The translations under genes and the position numbers were made by a program. A stretch of DNA of 8,889 nucleotides from Mariniphaga sp. (lineage in GTDB: Bacteria; Bacteroidota; Bacteroidia; Bacteroidales; Prolixibacteraceae): the NCBI GenBank assembly GCA_025363795.1, contig JANYLE010000232.1, positions 1 through 8,889 on the forward strand, read 5' to 3'. The notes under the pieces were generated by a model, which saw only the letters and a program-made list of their open reading frames with translations, ran no database searches and was not told the DNA's origin. This document shows positions 1-6,244 of the stretch, piece by piece. The number at the start of each line of letters is the position of its first letter. Position 1 is the first letter of the stretch.

Positions 1-22
1 GTGGGAGAGTAGGCCGCCGCCA
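1..22 (+). rRNA. rrf: 5S ribosomal RNA, 3' end only
   Basis: The first bases (GGGAGAGTAGG followed by CCGCCGCC) match the conserved 3' end of bacterial 5S rRNA, where the usual text is GGGAGAGTAGGTCGCCGCC; here the T is a C. The rest of the gene lies upstream of the window, so the rRNA operon is transcribed toward the right. The exact mature 3' end is uncertain by a few bases. The strong terminator that follows immediately supports the identification. Confidence 0.82.
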
Positions 23-33
23 ACCTTATTCCT

Positions 34-68
34 GGCCCGGAGTCTTTTATTAGACTCCGGGCCTTTTT
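34..68 (+). terminator. Intrinsic terminator of the rRNA operon
   Basis: A perfect 12-bp stem (GGCCCGGAGTCT at 34-45 with AGACTCCGGGCC at 52-63) closes a 6-base loop (TTTATT) and is followed directly by five T's (64-68). It lies about 12 bases after the 5S 3' end, as expected for the end of an rRNA operon. Confidence 0.95.
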
Positions 69-173
69 GCGTTTTAGCCGCGGGCAACCCGCCAACCAAT
101 CCAATAACCAACTTCGGGCAACAAAATTATACCTGGAATCAGGCCGCTAAATGTTTTCTGAGGAGTGAGAGGC

Positions 174-482
174 TCACTTATTTCTTTCCTTTATTTTATC
201 CGGATCTTGTCTGGTGTCAAATATATCTGTAATATAAATCTTGTTGGTTTGGATCTTATAGATTATTTTGTAGTTGTCTTTCACAATGTACCGATGACCG
301 CTCTCCATTTCTTTTAATAATTCTTCGCTCTGTCCTATATGGGCGTGTTGCTCTAATTGACGGGCAGCAGCAAGAATATTATCACGGACATTATAAGCAA
401 TTGTAATACTTACATTCTCATTATAATACTTGTAAATATCATAAAGTGAAGCCAACGCTGATTTAGTCCATAGCACCTTCAT
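174..482 (-). CDS. Type II toxin, ParE/RelE superfamily
   Basis: This predicted toxin has 102 residues, the usual size of the ParE/RelE fold. It opens with the family pattern (KVLWTKSALASLYDIYKYY: W-T-x-x-A near the N-terminus, then a helix) and ends with the typical strand region (YIVKDNYKIIYKI, then ITDIFDTRQDP). In the family, ParE members poison DNA gyrase and RelE members cut mRNA on the ribosome; the sequence looks closer to ParE, but the target cannot be read from it. I chose the ATG at 482, two bases after the antitoxin stop. An in-frame TTG at 491 would add three residues and overlap the antitoxin. The gene sits second in a two-gene operon and converges with the rRNA operon. A 6-bp hairpin (164-178) covers its stop codon but lacks a U tract. 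Confidence 0.86.
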   Translation of the reverse strand: MKVLWTKSALASLYDIYKYYNENVSITIAYNVRDNILAAARQLEQHAHIGQSEELLKEMESGHRYIVKDNYKIIYKIQTNKIYITDIFDTRQDPDKIKERNK

Positions 483-484
483 CT

Positions 485-724
485 TTACCAACGTTGAGAC
501 AATTTTTCAGCATCCTCCTGCGAATAAACATCGCCATTCTCAATGTCTTTATCAGATAGCTCTGCCCTGGTAACTAATTCCTGTTTTGTCAGTTTCTTCA
601 AAGCAGGCTTATGCAATGATGTATTAATAAGATCTTCAACTTGTTTTAAAATCTCATCATCATTGAGCGTAATTACCTGTTCAATTATACTCAGTTTTCT
701 TTTTTGAATATTTAGCTGGCTCAT
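485..724 (-). CDS. Antitoxin of the ParE/RelE-type pair
   Basis: This 79-residue protein is the likely cognate antitoxin, which would bind and neutralise the downstream toxin and repress the operon promoter. The position (first gene, stop two bases before the toxin ATG) is classic type II toxin-antitoxin architecture and implies translational coupling. The N-terminal half (about residues 10-40, IIEQVITLNDDEILKQVEDL) looks like the helical part of small Bacteroidota antitoxins. The C-terminal half is charged and ends YSQEDAEKLSQRW, a pattern common in antitoxin tails that wrap the toxin. No clear DNA-binding fold can be named from the sequence. The call rests on context as much as on similarity. 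Confidence 0.75.
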   Translation of the reverse strand: MSQLNIQKRKLSIIEQVITLNDDEILKQVEDLINTSLHKPALKKLTKQELVTRAELSDKDIENGDVYSQEDAEKLSQRW

Positions 725-738
725 GACCGATTTTTTTT

Positions 739-768
739 CAAAGTTATGATTTTTACAAATGATTCAAA
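739..768 (-). promoter_or_regulatory. Promoter of the toxin-antitoxin operon
   Basis: Read on the minus strand, TTTG (765-768) is followed after 18 bases by TAACTTTG (739-746). This is an exact fit to the Bacteroidota -7 consensus TAnnTTTG, with a TTTG -33 element at nearly the usual 19-20 base spacing. Transcription would start around 733-737, leaving only about ten bases before the antitoxin ATG. No Shine-Dalgarno sequence is present. Confidence 0.6.
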
Positions 769-769
769 A

Positions 770-1239
770 TTGTGAGTAGCAACTCCTGGTGGTTCAATTG
801 TAGGCTAATACCCGCAAAGAGATTAGGCAAACATCGGTAAAAGCCTTGTTTCACCATTGAATGCAAAGAATTGCCCGAAAACTCCGAAAAGGAATCGAAC
901 AATCCTTCCTTGTTATTTGGATAAATCAAGACTAACACCGGATACAAAAATCCGCAATATTCATTTATGAATTTAGAGAAGATATTAATCAAAGATTTGT
1001 TATGATTCAAGATAATATCTTTTCAATTGTTTTTAAAGAATAAAACAGGAAGTAGGTCATTCTAATGGTGCTCACATTTTTTGTTTGTGAATTACAAAAT
1101 CTCTACATTTAAAGCAGTAGGCAATTCAAACTCACTTTAAGCCACCAGTTCATATTTAATTTAATGGTCTGCCTATATTAAAAGTGACCGGGCAAGTGTT
1201 CAAATCAAAAACACTCACCCAGCCACTGTCGAATAACCG
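770..1239. other. Intergenic stretch without a convincing gene
   Basis: This 470-base region is AT-rich. An open frame on the minus strand (753-1010, 85 codons from a TTG) runs into the antitoxin promoter. It has no ATG near its start and no family I recognise, so I do not call it a gene. It may be a remnant of something older. A second fragment on the minus strand (about 1155 down to 1113) encodes only 14 codons from an ATG. A small hairpin lies at 1190-1220 (AGTGTT at 1195-1200 with AACACT at 1210-1215, outer GGG/CCC), of unknown role. I see no RNA gene, transposase or inverted terminal repeats. Confidence 0.4.
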
Positions 1240-1281
1240 TGAGGGCTTGACTTGTTCGTGAACTGAACAGTCAAGCCCTCA
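1240..1281 (-). terminator. Long hairpin after the 229-residue protein gene, probable terminator
   Basis: GAGGGCTTGAC (1241-1251) pairs perfectly with GTCAAGCCCTC (1270-1280). The stem continues as TGTTC/GAACA past a single bulged T, giving 16 paired bases and a 7-base loop (1258-1264), plus an outer T-A pair. It begins 13 bases past the stop codon of the minus-strand gene. On the minus strand no U tract follows; on the plus strand ATTTTGT follows. It may therefore work mainly as a transcript-end stabiliser or a weak bidirectional terminator. Confidence 0.6.
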
Positions 1282-1293
1282 TTTTGTATCAGC

Positions 1294-1983
1294 TCAATTA
1301 TTTTCTTCGGGGCCTTTTGGCGTTTTGTCTTTGGGTTGATGACGCCCTTTGATTTTTCGAATTGCAAACCAGCCATCAATAAATGCATCAGCATCATCGA
1401 TCATCCCTTCGAAAGCATCGTCCAGTTTGTCGAGCAAAATGCGGCCTTCGGCAATCACTTCCTTGATCGAGCGTCTGGCGCTCTTACGATCGTTGGTGAT
1501 GATGCCTATCGTTGGCTGCATTTTTTCAAGAGCCGAAAGTTCAGTGGTAAGATTTTCCAATTCATCGATGGTAATACCATAATCAGCTGTTTTTGGAAGA
1601 TATTCAATGCCACGTTTTAAAATGGTGCTGCATTTGATCAGCGCTTCCTTCTCGGGTAAGAGCACAAATGCAGATTCGGGAACATCAATATCATTCAATA
1701 ACACTTTGTCGCCATTGTTTTTGGCATAAAACGAAAGCTTCCGTCCCAGTTTATAAATCTTCCGGAAAAATGCGGCCAGTTGCTTGTTCTTCTGGTCAAC
1801 ATATCCTCCCGGATCATTCGCATCCTGCGCTTTAAAAGCAAGGTCCAATTCCTGCTCGTTTCCTTCGAGCGCATCAACATCGACAGCAATAACTGCCAGG
1901 TTCATCCATACATTTTCATTTTTGTGTAAATAGGAAACCGATTCTTTCAGCATTTCCCAAAAAGTTTTTTCTCTTAATTCCAT
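1294..1983 (-). CDS. Helical protein of unknown function, Bacteroidota type
   Basis: The product has 229 residues with no signal peptide or membrane segment, so it is probably cytoplasmic. It appears almost entirely alpha-helical. Its layout resembles a family of uncharacterised roughly 200-residue helical proteins, often multicopy in Bacteroidota: a lysine-rich central segment (KLGRKLSFYAKNNGDKVLL, about 78-96), a YGIT turn followed by an acidic helix (135-155), then NDRKSARRSIKEVI (164-177) leading into LLDKLDDAFEGM (183-194), and a FxxxWFAIRKIKG end (201-213). The tail (214-229) is charged and low-complexity. No catalytic residues or binding motif can be named. The ATG at 1983 is the only good start; the leader is A-rich with no Shine-Dalgarno. 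The gene stands alone, facing away from ileS. Family resemblance is from memory of the pattern and should be treated as tentative; that it is a real gene is well supported by length and composition. Confidence 0.82.
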   Translation of the reverse strand: MELREKTFWEMLKESVSYLHKNENVWMNLAVIAVDVDALEGNEQELDLAFKAQDANDPGGYVDQKNKQLAAFFRKIYKLGRKLSFYAKNNGDKVLLNDIDVPESAFVLLPEKEALIKCSTILKRGIEYLPKTADYGITIDELENLTTELSALEKMQPTIGIITNDRKSARRSIKEVIAEGRILLDKLDDAFEGMIDDADAFIDGWFAIRKIKGRHQPKDKTPKGPEENN

Positions 1984-2259
1984 AAAAATTATTTTTTAGT
2001 TAGAATATAATTTCTAATACTGTTTAAGCATAAAAAGGTTTCCTAAGACTGTCAATTTTGTTAGTTTTTTTTAATTCAATACCCTTATTTAGAGTGATTA
2101 AAAATAATAATTCGTTTTTATTTAAATTAAACTCCTTGGTACATTATCGTATAGTACCCGGTAAATGCAGCATTGAGCTTATAGTAATATGGGACATCCC
2201 CTGAACACTCCCATCATCGCAGAGAAAGGCTCATCAATAGTTTCCAAAATAGGTGGTGC
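1984..2259. other. AT-rich intergenic stretch before the repeat array
   Basis: The region holds the upstream side of the minus-strand gene and no open frame of note. From about 2218 onward, faint resemblance to the 42-bp repeat begins (AAT, GGTT-like, AAAA and AGGT blocks in the right order). This suggests that a decayed extra unit precedes the recognisable array. Confidence 0.5.
2027..2055 (-). promoter_or_regulatory. Possible promoter of the 229-residue protein gene
   Basis: On the minus strand TTGACA (2050-2055) is followed after 17 bases by TATGCT (2027-2032). That fits a sigma-70-like arrangement, or, read as TTG plus 20 bases plus TATGCTTA, a loose Bacteroidota promoter. An interrupted palindrome, TTAGAA N6 TTCTAA (2000-2017), lies between it and the ATG and could be an operator. 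All of this is AT-rich sequence, so chance matches are likely. Confidence 0.28.
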
Positions 2260-2595
2260 ATTCGGTAAAGTAGTGCAAACATCAAAAATGGTTGTGTGAT
2301 TATGCTGTAAAGCAGTGTAAATGGTTAAAAAGGTTGTGTAAACATGCTGTAAAGCAGTGTTAATGGTTAAAAAGGTTGTGTAAACATGCTGTAAAGCAGT
2401 GTAAATGGTTAAAAAAGTCTTGTAAACATGCTGTAAAGCAGTGTAAATGGTTAAAAAAGTTGTGTAAACATGCTGTAAAACAGTGTAAGTGGTTAAAAAG
2501 GTTGTGTAGATATGCTTTAAAGCAATATTGAAGGGTAAAATGGCTGTCTGTTAATGCGGCAGGGCAGTGTTGATAACTGGAAATGGGGTGCTTTT
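2260..2595. repeat. Tandem array of about eight 42-bp units (minisatellite)
   Basis: The unit begins ATGCTGTAAAGCAGTG and continues TAAATGGTTAAAAAGG then TTGTGTAAAC. Unit starts are at 2260, 2302, 2344, 2386, 2428, 2470, 2512 and 2554, exactly 42 bases apart without a single indel. The five central units (2302-2511) differ from each other at only a few positions. The first unit and the last two are strongly diverged, the pattern expected when inner copies are homogenised by slippage or recombination while outer ones drift. Each central unit contains a short hairpin, TGCT-GTAA-AGCA, extended by ACA/TGT past a bulged G. The plus strand is broken by stops in every frame. One minus-strand frame is open for 123 codons (2182-2550) but has no start codon before the repeats. 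The array ends about 110 bases before the ileS ATG. Its function is unknown. Confidence 0.95.
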
Positions 2596-2667
2596 CAATT
2601 AAAATGGTAAGAACAAAAGGCTATGATTTGAGTGTCAAATCACCGAATTATCGAATCAAAAAATTCC

Positions 2668-2675
2668 TATATTTG
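2668..2675 (+). promoter_or_regulatory. Probable -7 element of the ileS promoter
   Basis: TATATTTG fits the Bacteroidota -7 consensus TAnnTTTG exactly and lies 33 bases before the ileS ATG. Transcription would then start near 2680, giving a leader of roughly 27 bases, rich in A and T. No good TTTG -33 element is seen at the expected distance, so only the -7 half is supported. It lies downstream of the 42-bp array, so the array would not be part of the ileS leader from this promoter. Confidence 0.5.
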
Positions 2676-2700
2676 TACGCTTCAAAAAAGGGAGTTTTTT

Positions 2701-2713
2701 TAATGCTATGAGT
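2701..2713 (+). promoter_or_regulatory. ileS start-site motif with a two-codon upstream frame
   Basis: TAATGCTATGAGT contains ATG-CTA-TGA (2703-2711), a complete frame of two codons plus stop. Its TGA overlaps the ileS ATG (2708-2710) as ATGA. The identical 13 bases surround the start of the dksA-like gene (6232-6244). There is no Shine-Dalgarno sequence in front of ileS. Initiation at the upper ATG and restart at the lower one is possible, but this is inference. Confidence 0.45.
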
Positions 2714-5700
2714 AACAAATTCAGGGAGTACAAGGAGTTTGACCTTTCAAAAATTAATCAAGATATTCTCAAAATCTGGGAACAAAACGACACGTTTCAT
2801 CAATCGATAGCAGCCCGTGCCGGAAGGCCGACTTTTGTTTTTTACGAAGGCCCGCCATCTGCCAATGGATTGCCTGGTATTCATCACGTGGTTTCAAGAG
2901 CAATAAAAGACATTTTTTGTCGGTACAAAACGCAACAGGGATTTTTAGTGAAACGAAAAGCTGGTTGGGATACCCACGGACTTCCCGTAGAGCTTGCTGT
3001 TGAAAAAATGTTGGGCATTACGAAAGAAGATATTGGCAAAACCATCTCTGTTGAAGATTACAATGCCGCCTGTCGCAAGGAGGTGATGAAATATACCGAT
3101 AAGTGGGAAGACCTCACGCGTCAGATGGGTTATTGGGTCAATATGGATGAACCCTACATCACCTACGATAGCCGTTATATTGAAACGTTGTGGTGGCTCC
3201 TGAAAGATTTATACAAGAAAAATCTGATTTATAAGGGCTATTCTATCCAACCCTATTCACCGGCTGCAGGTACCGGATTAAGTTCGCATGAATTGAACCA
3301 GCCCGGTTGCTATCGCGATGTGAAAGATACAACTTGTATCGCGCAGTTCAAGGTGATCCGAAATGAGAAATCTGAGTCGTTATTTGACGGCGTTGAAACC
3401 GATCTCTTTATTCTGGCCTGGACAACTACGCCCTGGACGTTGCCTTCCAACACCGCTTTAGCTGTCGGAACAGGGATCCACTATGTGAAAGTAAAAACAT
3501 TTAATCCATATACTGCCGAACCTGTTACTGTAATTTTGGCGAAGGATTTATACAGAAACTATTTCTCTGAGAAGAACGAAGATTTACCTTTCGCAGACTA
3601 TAAAGAGGATGGGAAGAATATTCCTTTCCGGTTAATGAATGAATTTAAGGGAAAGGACCTTGTTGGTGTCAACTATGAACAGCTGATGCCTTGGGTTAAA
3701 CCGATGGGCGATGCCTTCAGGGTGATTGCAGGTGACTTTGTAACGACCGAGGACGGTACCGGAATTGTCCATATTGCGCCAACATTTGGTGCAGACGATG
3801 ATCGTGTGGCAAAACAAACTGGTATTGCTCCACTGATGCTGATTGATAAGGAGGGGAAACAACAACCGATGGTCGATCGTCAGGGACGATTCTTCCGGTT
3901 GGAAGATCTTTCGGCTGATTTTGTAGCAACCAATATGGATGTGGCTCTTTACAGCGAATATGCCGGTCGTTTTGTAAAAAACGATTACGACGATAGCCTG
4001 ACTGAAAACGATGCTACACTTGATATCGATCTTTCTGTCATGTTAAAGAGAGAGAATCGCGCATTCAGGGTTGAGAAGCATGTCCATAGTTACCCGCATT
4101 GCTGGAGAACAGACAAACCGGTTTTATACTATCCGCTTGATTCGTGGTTTATCAAAACCACGGCTGTTCGTGACCAATTGATTGGTTTGAATAAAACGAT
4201 CAACTGGAAACCTCAGTCGACGGGAACGGGCCGTTTTGGAAACTGGCTCGAAAACCTGGTCGACTGGAACCTGTCACGTTCACGTTATTGGGGAACACCG
4301 TTGCCCATCTGGCGCACAGAGGACCGCACAGAAGAAATCTGTATCGGATCGGCCGAAGAGTTAGTCAACGAGATTAATAAATCGGTTGCCGCCGGAGTGA
4401 TGGAGGCTAATCCTTTCAAGGATTTCGTGGTGGGTGATTTCTCAAAGACGAATTACGAAAAAATTGATTTCCATCGGCCATTTGTCGATGATATTTATCT
4501 GGTTTCCCCGAAAGGGGCTAAGATGTTCCGCGAAACTGACCTGATTGACGTCTGGTTTGATTCGGGAGCAATGCCTTTTGCCCAGGCACATTATCCGTTT
4601 GAAAATGAGGCGAAATTCAACGAAGTTTTCCCTGCTGATTTTATAGCAGAGGGCGTTGATCAGACTCGTGGATGGTTCTTTACCCTCCATGCCATTTCGA
4701 CAATGGTTAAAGGATCTGTCTCATTTAAAAATATTATTTCCAATGGATTAGTACTCGATGCCAACGGGAATAAGATGTCCAAACGTCTCGGTAACGGCGT
4801 TGATCCGTTCGAAACCATCGAAAAATATGGATCTGATCCGTTACGCTGGTACATGATTACCAATTCGCAGCCATGGGACAATCTTAAATTTGATATGGCG
4901 GGTGTTGAAGAGGTTCGGCGCAAATTCTTCGGAACACTTTACAATACCTATAACTTTTTTGCGCTATACGCAAATGTTGACGGCTTTACTTTCAGGGAGG
5001 AGCAGATCGCCGAGGAATCACGACCTGAATTGGACCGGTGGATCTTGTCATTGCTGAACAGCATGATTCAGAATGTGACCGAAGCCTATGAAACTTACGA
5101 ACCTACCCGTGCGGGGAGAGCTATTTCGGAGTTTGTTACCGAAAATCTTTCGAACTGGTATGTGAGGTTAAGCCGCAAAAGATTCTGGGGTGGAGAATAT
5201 GACATTGATAAGATTTCTGCTTATCAGACACTTTATACCTGTCTTGAGGCGGTTGCCAAACTCGCAGCGCCAATTGCTCCTTTTTTCATGGATCAATTGT
5301 ATTGTGATTTAAACAGGGTAAGTGGCCACGAAGTTGATGCTTCGGTTCACCTGACCTTTTTCCCAAAAGCAGACGAGAAACTGATTAATAAAGAACTCGA
5401 AGAGCGAATGGATATTGCTCAAAAGGTTTGTTCTATGATTTTGGGTTTACGCCGAAAGGAAAAGCTGAAAGTACGTCAGCCTTTGGCCAAAATTATCGTG
5501 CCGGTACTCAACGAAAACTTCCGCAAACAGTTCGAAGCAGTCGAAAGCATTATCCTGACTGAAGTGAATGTGAAGGCGGTTGAATATCTGACCGATGCTG
5601 AAGGGGTGATCAAAAAGAAGATTAAAGCTAATTTTAAGGCACTTGGGCCTAAATATGGGAAGCTGATGAAGGCTGTTTCGGTTTTGATCAGTAATATGAA

Positions 5701-6148
5701 TCAGTCGGAGATTGCGTCTTTCGAGCGGTCAGGTGCATTTGATGCATCGATTGACGGTGAGCAGGTCACACTCTCCCTGGAGGATGTGGAAATTCATTCA
5801 GAAGACATCCCGGGACTCCAGGTTGCCAGCGAAGGTGCGCTTACTGTGGCGCTCGATATCAATGTAACACCTGAGTTACGGTTGGAAGGGATCGCAAGAG
5901 AGTTTGTCAATCGTATCCAGAATCTTCGCAAGGAGTGCGATTTTGAAGTAACCGACAAAATCATTCTTAGAATTGTGCATCATCCAGATCTTAGTGAAGC
6001 CTTGACGAAGTTCAAGGAATATATAGGTAATCAAACACTTGCATCGCGAGTAGAATTGATTGATCAGTTGCCCGAGGGAACTGGGAAACTGGTGGAGATA
6101 GAAAAAGGGATAGAAACATTTATCCAGGTTGAAAAGGAAATTTTATAA
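2708..6148 (+). CDS. ileS: Isoleucyl-tRNA synthetase, eukaryote-like (type 2) form with GxHH motif
   Basis: This class I synthetase attaches isoleucine to tRNA-Ile in the cytoplasm. It has 1146 residues, a normal length for the type 2 form. The ATP-binding signature, HxGH in most class I enzymes, reads GIHH here (57-60, inside PSANGLPGIHHV). The second signature is KMSKR (689-693). The editing (CP1) domain, which hydrolyses Val-tRNA-Ile, shows WTTTPWT (238-244) and GTGIVHIAP followed by TFGADDD (350-365). DVWFDSG is at 614-620. The anticodon-binding domain begins near 770 and includes NWY (816-818). The C-terminal part, with LGPKYGK (979-985), matches the extension typical of eukaryote-like IleRS (DUF5915) rather than the zinc-binding tail of E. 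coli IleRS. The segment HCWRTDKP (from 464) keeps only one of the two cysteines found there in some relatives. The start is the ATG followed by SNKFREYKEFDL, the usual N-terminus. The frame is intact. The next gene lies 90 bases downstream, perhaps with its own promoter. Confidence 0.98.
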   Translation: MSNKFREYKEFDLSKINQDILKIWEQNDTFHQSIAARAGRPTFVFYEGPPSANGLPGIHHVVSRAIKDIFCRYKTQQGFLVKRKAGWDTHGLPVELAVEKMLGITKEDIGKTISVEDYNAACRKEVMKYTDKWEDLTRQMGYWVNMDEPYITYDSRYIETLWWLLKDLYKKNLIYKGYSIQPYSPAAGTGLSSHELNQPGCYRDVKDTTCIAQFKVIRNEKSESLFDGVETDLFILAWTTTPWTLPSNTALAVGTGIHYVKVKTFNPYTAEPVTVILAKDLYRNYFSEKNEDLPFADYKEDGKNIPFRLMNEFKGKDLVGVNYEQLMPWVKPMGDAFRVIAGDFVTTEDGTGIVHIAPTFGADDDRVAKQTGIAPLMLIDKEGKQQPMVDRQGRFFRLEDLSADFVATNMDVALYSEYAGRFVKNDYDDSLTENDATLDIDLSVMLKRENRAFRVEKHVHSYPHCWRTDKPVLYYPLDSWFIKTTAVRDQLIGLNKTINWKPQSTGTGRFGNWLENLVDWNLSRSRYWGTPLPIWRTEDRTEEICIGSAEELVNEINKSVAAGVMEANPFKDFVVGDFSKTNYEKIDFHRPFVDDIYLVSPKGAKMFRETDLIDVWFDSGAMPFAQAHYPFENEAKFNEVFPADFIAEGVDQTRGWFFTLHAISTMVKGSVSFKNIISNGLVLDANGNKMSKRLGNGVDPFETIEKYGSDPLRWYMITNSQPWDNLKFDMAGVEEVRRKFFGTLYNTYNFFALYANVDGFTFREEQIAEESRPELDRWILSLLNSMIQNVTEAYETYEPTRAGRAISEFVTENLSNWYVRLSRKRFWGGEYDIDKISAYQTLYTCLEAVAKLAAPIAPFFMDQLYCDLNRVSGHEVDASVHLTFFPKADEKLINKELEERMDIAQKVCSMILGLRRKEKLKVRQPLAKIIVPVLNENFRKQFEAVESIILTEVNVKAVEYLTDAEGVIKKKIKANFKALGPKYGKLMKAVSVLISNMNQSEIASFERSGAFDASIDGEQVTLSLEDVEIHSEDIPGLQVASEGALTVALDINVTPELRLEGIAREFVNRIQNLRKECDFEVTDKIILRIVHHPDLSEALTKFKEYIGNQTLASRVELIDQLPEGTGKLVEIEKGIETFIQVEKEIL

Positions 6149-6231
6149 CGATTGTTATTTATCTGTTGGTAAATAATTCTCGTTTCATTGAGATAAATTG
6201 TGTTTTAATAAGTTATTTTTACAACAAACCC

Positions 6232-6244
6232 TAATGCTATGAGT
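6232..6244 (+). promoter_or_regulatory. Start-site motif of the dksA-like gene, identical to that of ileS
   Basis: TAATGCTATGAGT recurs exactly as at ileS, again with ATG-CTA-TGA (6234-6242) overlapping the true ATG (6239-6241). The preceding sequence (ACAACAAACCC) is A/C-rich and lacks a Shine-Dalgarno sequence. The sharing may be a common initiation context or chance retention. Confidence 0.45.

Noticed and set aside
753..1010. An 85-codon open frame on the minus strand, upstream of the antitoxin gene.
   Set aside because: It begins at a TTG, has no ATG near the start, runs into the antitoxin promoter and resembles no family I know. It could be a remnant, but it is not supported as a gene.
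1190..1220. GTTCAAATC resembling a tRNA T-loop.
   Set aside because: The flanking bases do not form the T stem, and no acceptor, D or anticodon arms can be placed around it.
1336..1620. Open frames on the plus strand, and one in another minus-strand frame, across the 229-residue protein gene.
   Set aside because: They lie wholly inside a well-supported coding region in other frames and have unlikely compositions.
2260..2595. A CRISPR array.
   Set aside because: The whole 42-bp unit is repeated, with no unique spacers between conserved repeats and no cas genes nearby.
2260..2595. Iterons of a replication origin.
   Set aside because: There is no initiator gene, DnaA-box cluster or partition gene in the window, and the surroundings are housekeeping chromosomal genes.
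2600..2707. A T-box or other riboswitch in the ileS leader.
   Set aside because: The probable leader is only about 27 bases, with no T-box sequence and no specifier stem or terminator. T-boxes are also not typical of this phylum.
3632..4923. Several minus-strand open frames inside ileS.
   Set aside because: They are antisense to an intact, strongly conserved gene and have no recognisable features.
6155..6176. TTATTTA/TAAATAA hairpin after ileS as a terminator.
   Set aside because: The stem is entirely A-T and no T-run follows, so it would be too weak. ileS and the dksA-like gene may be co-transcribed.
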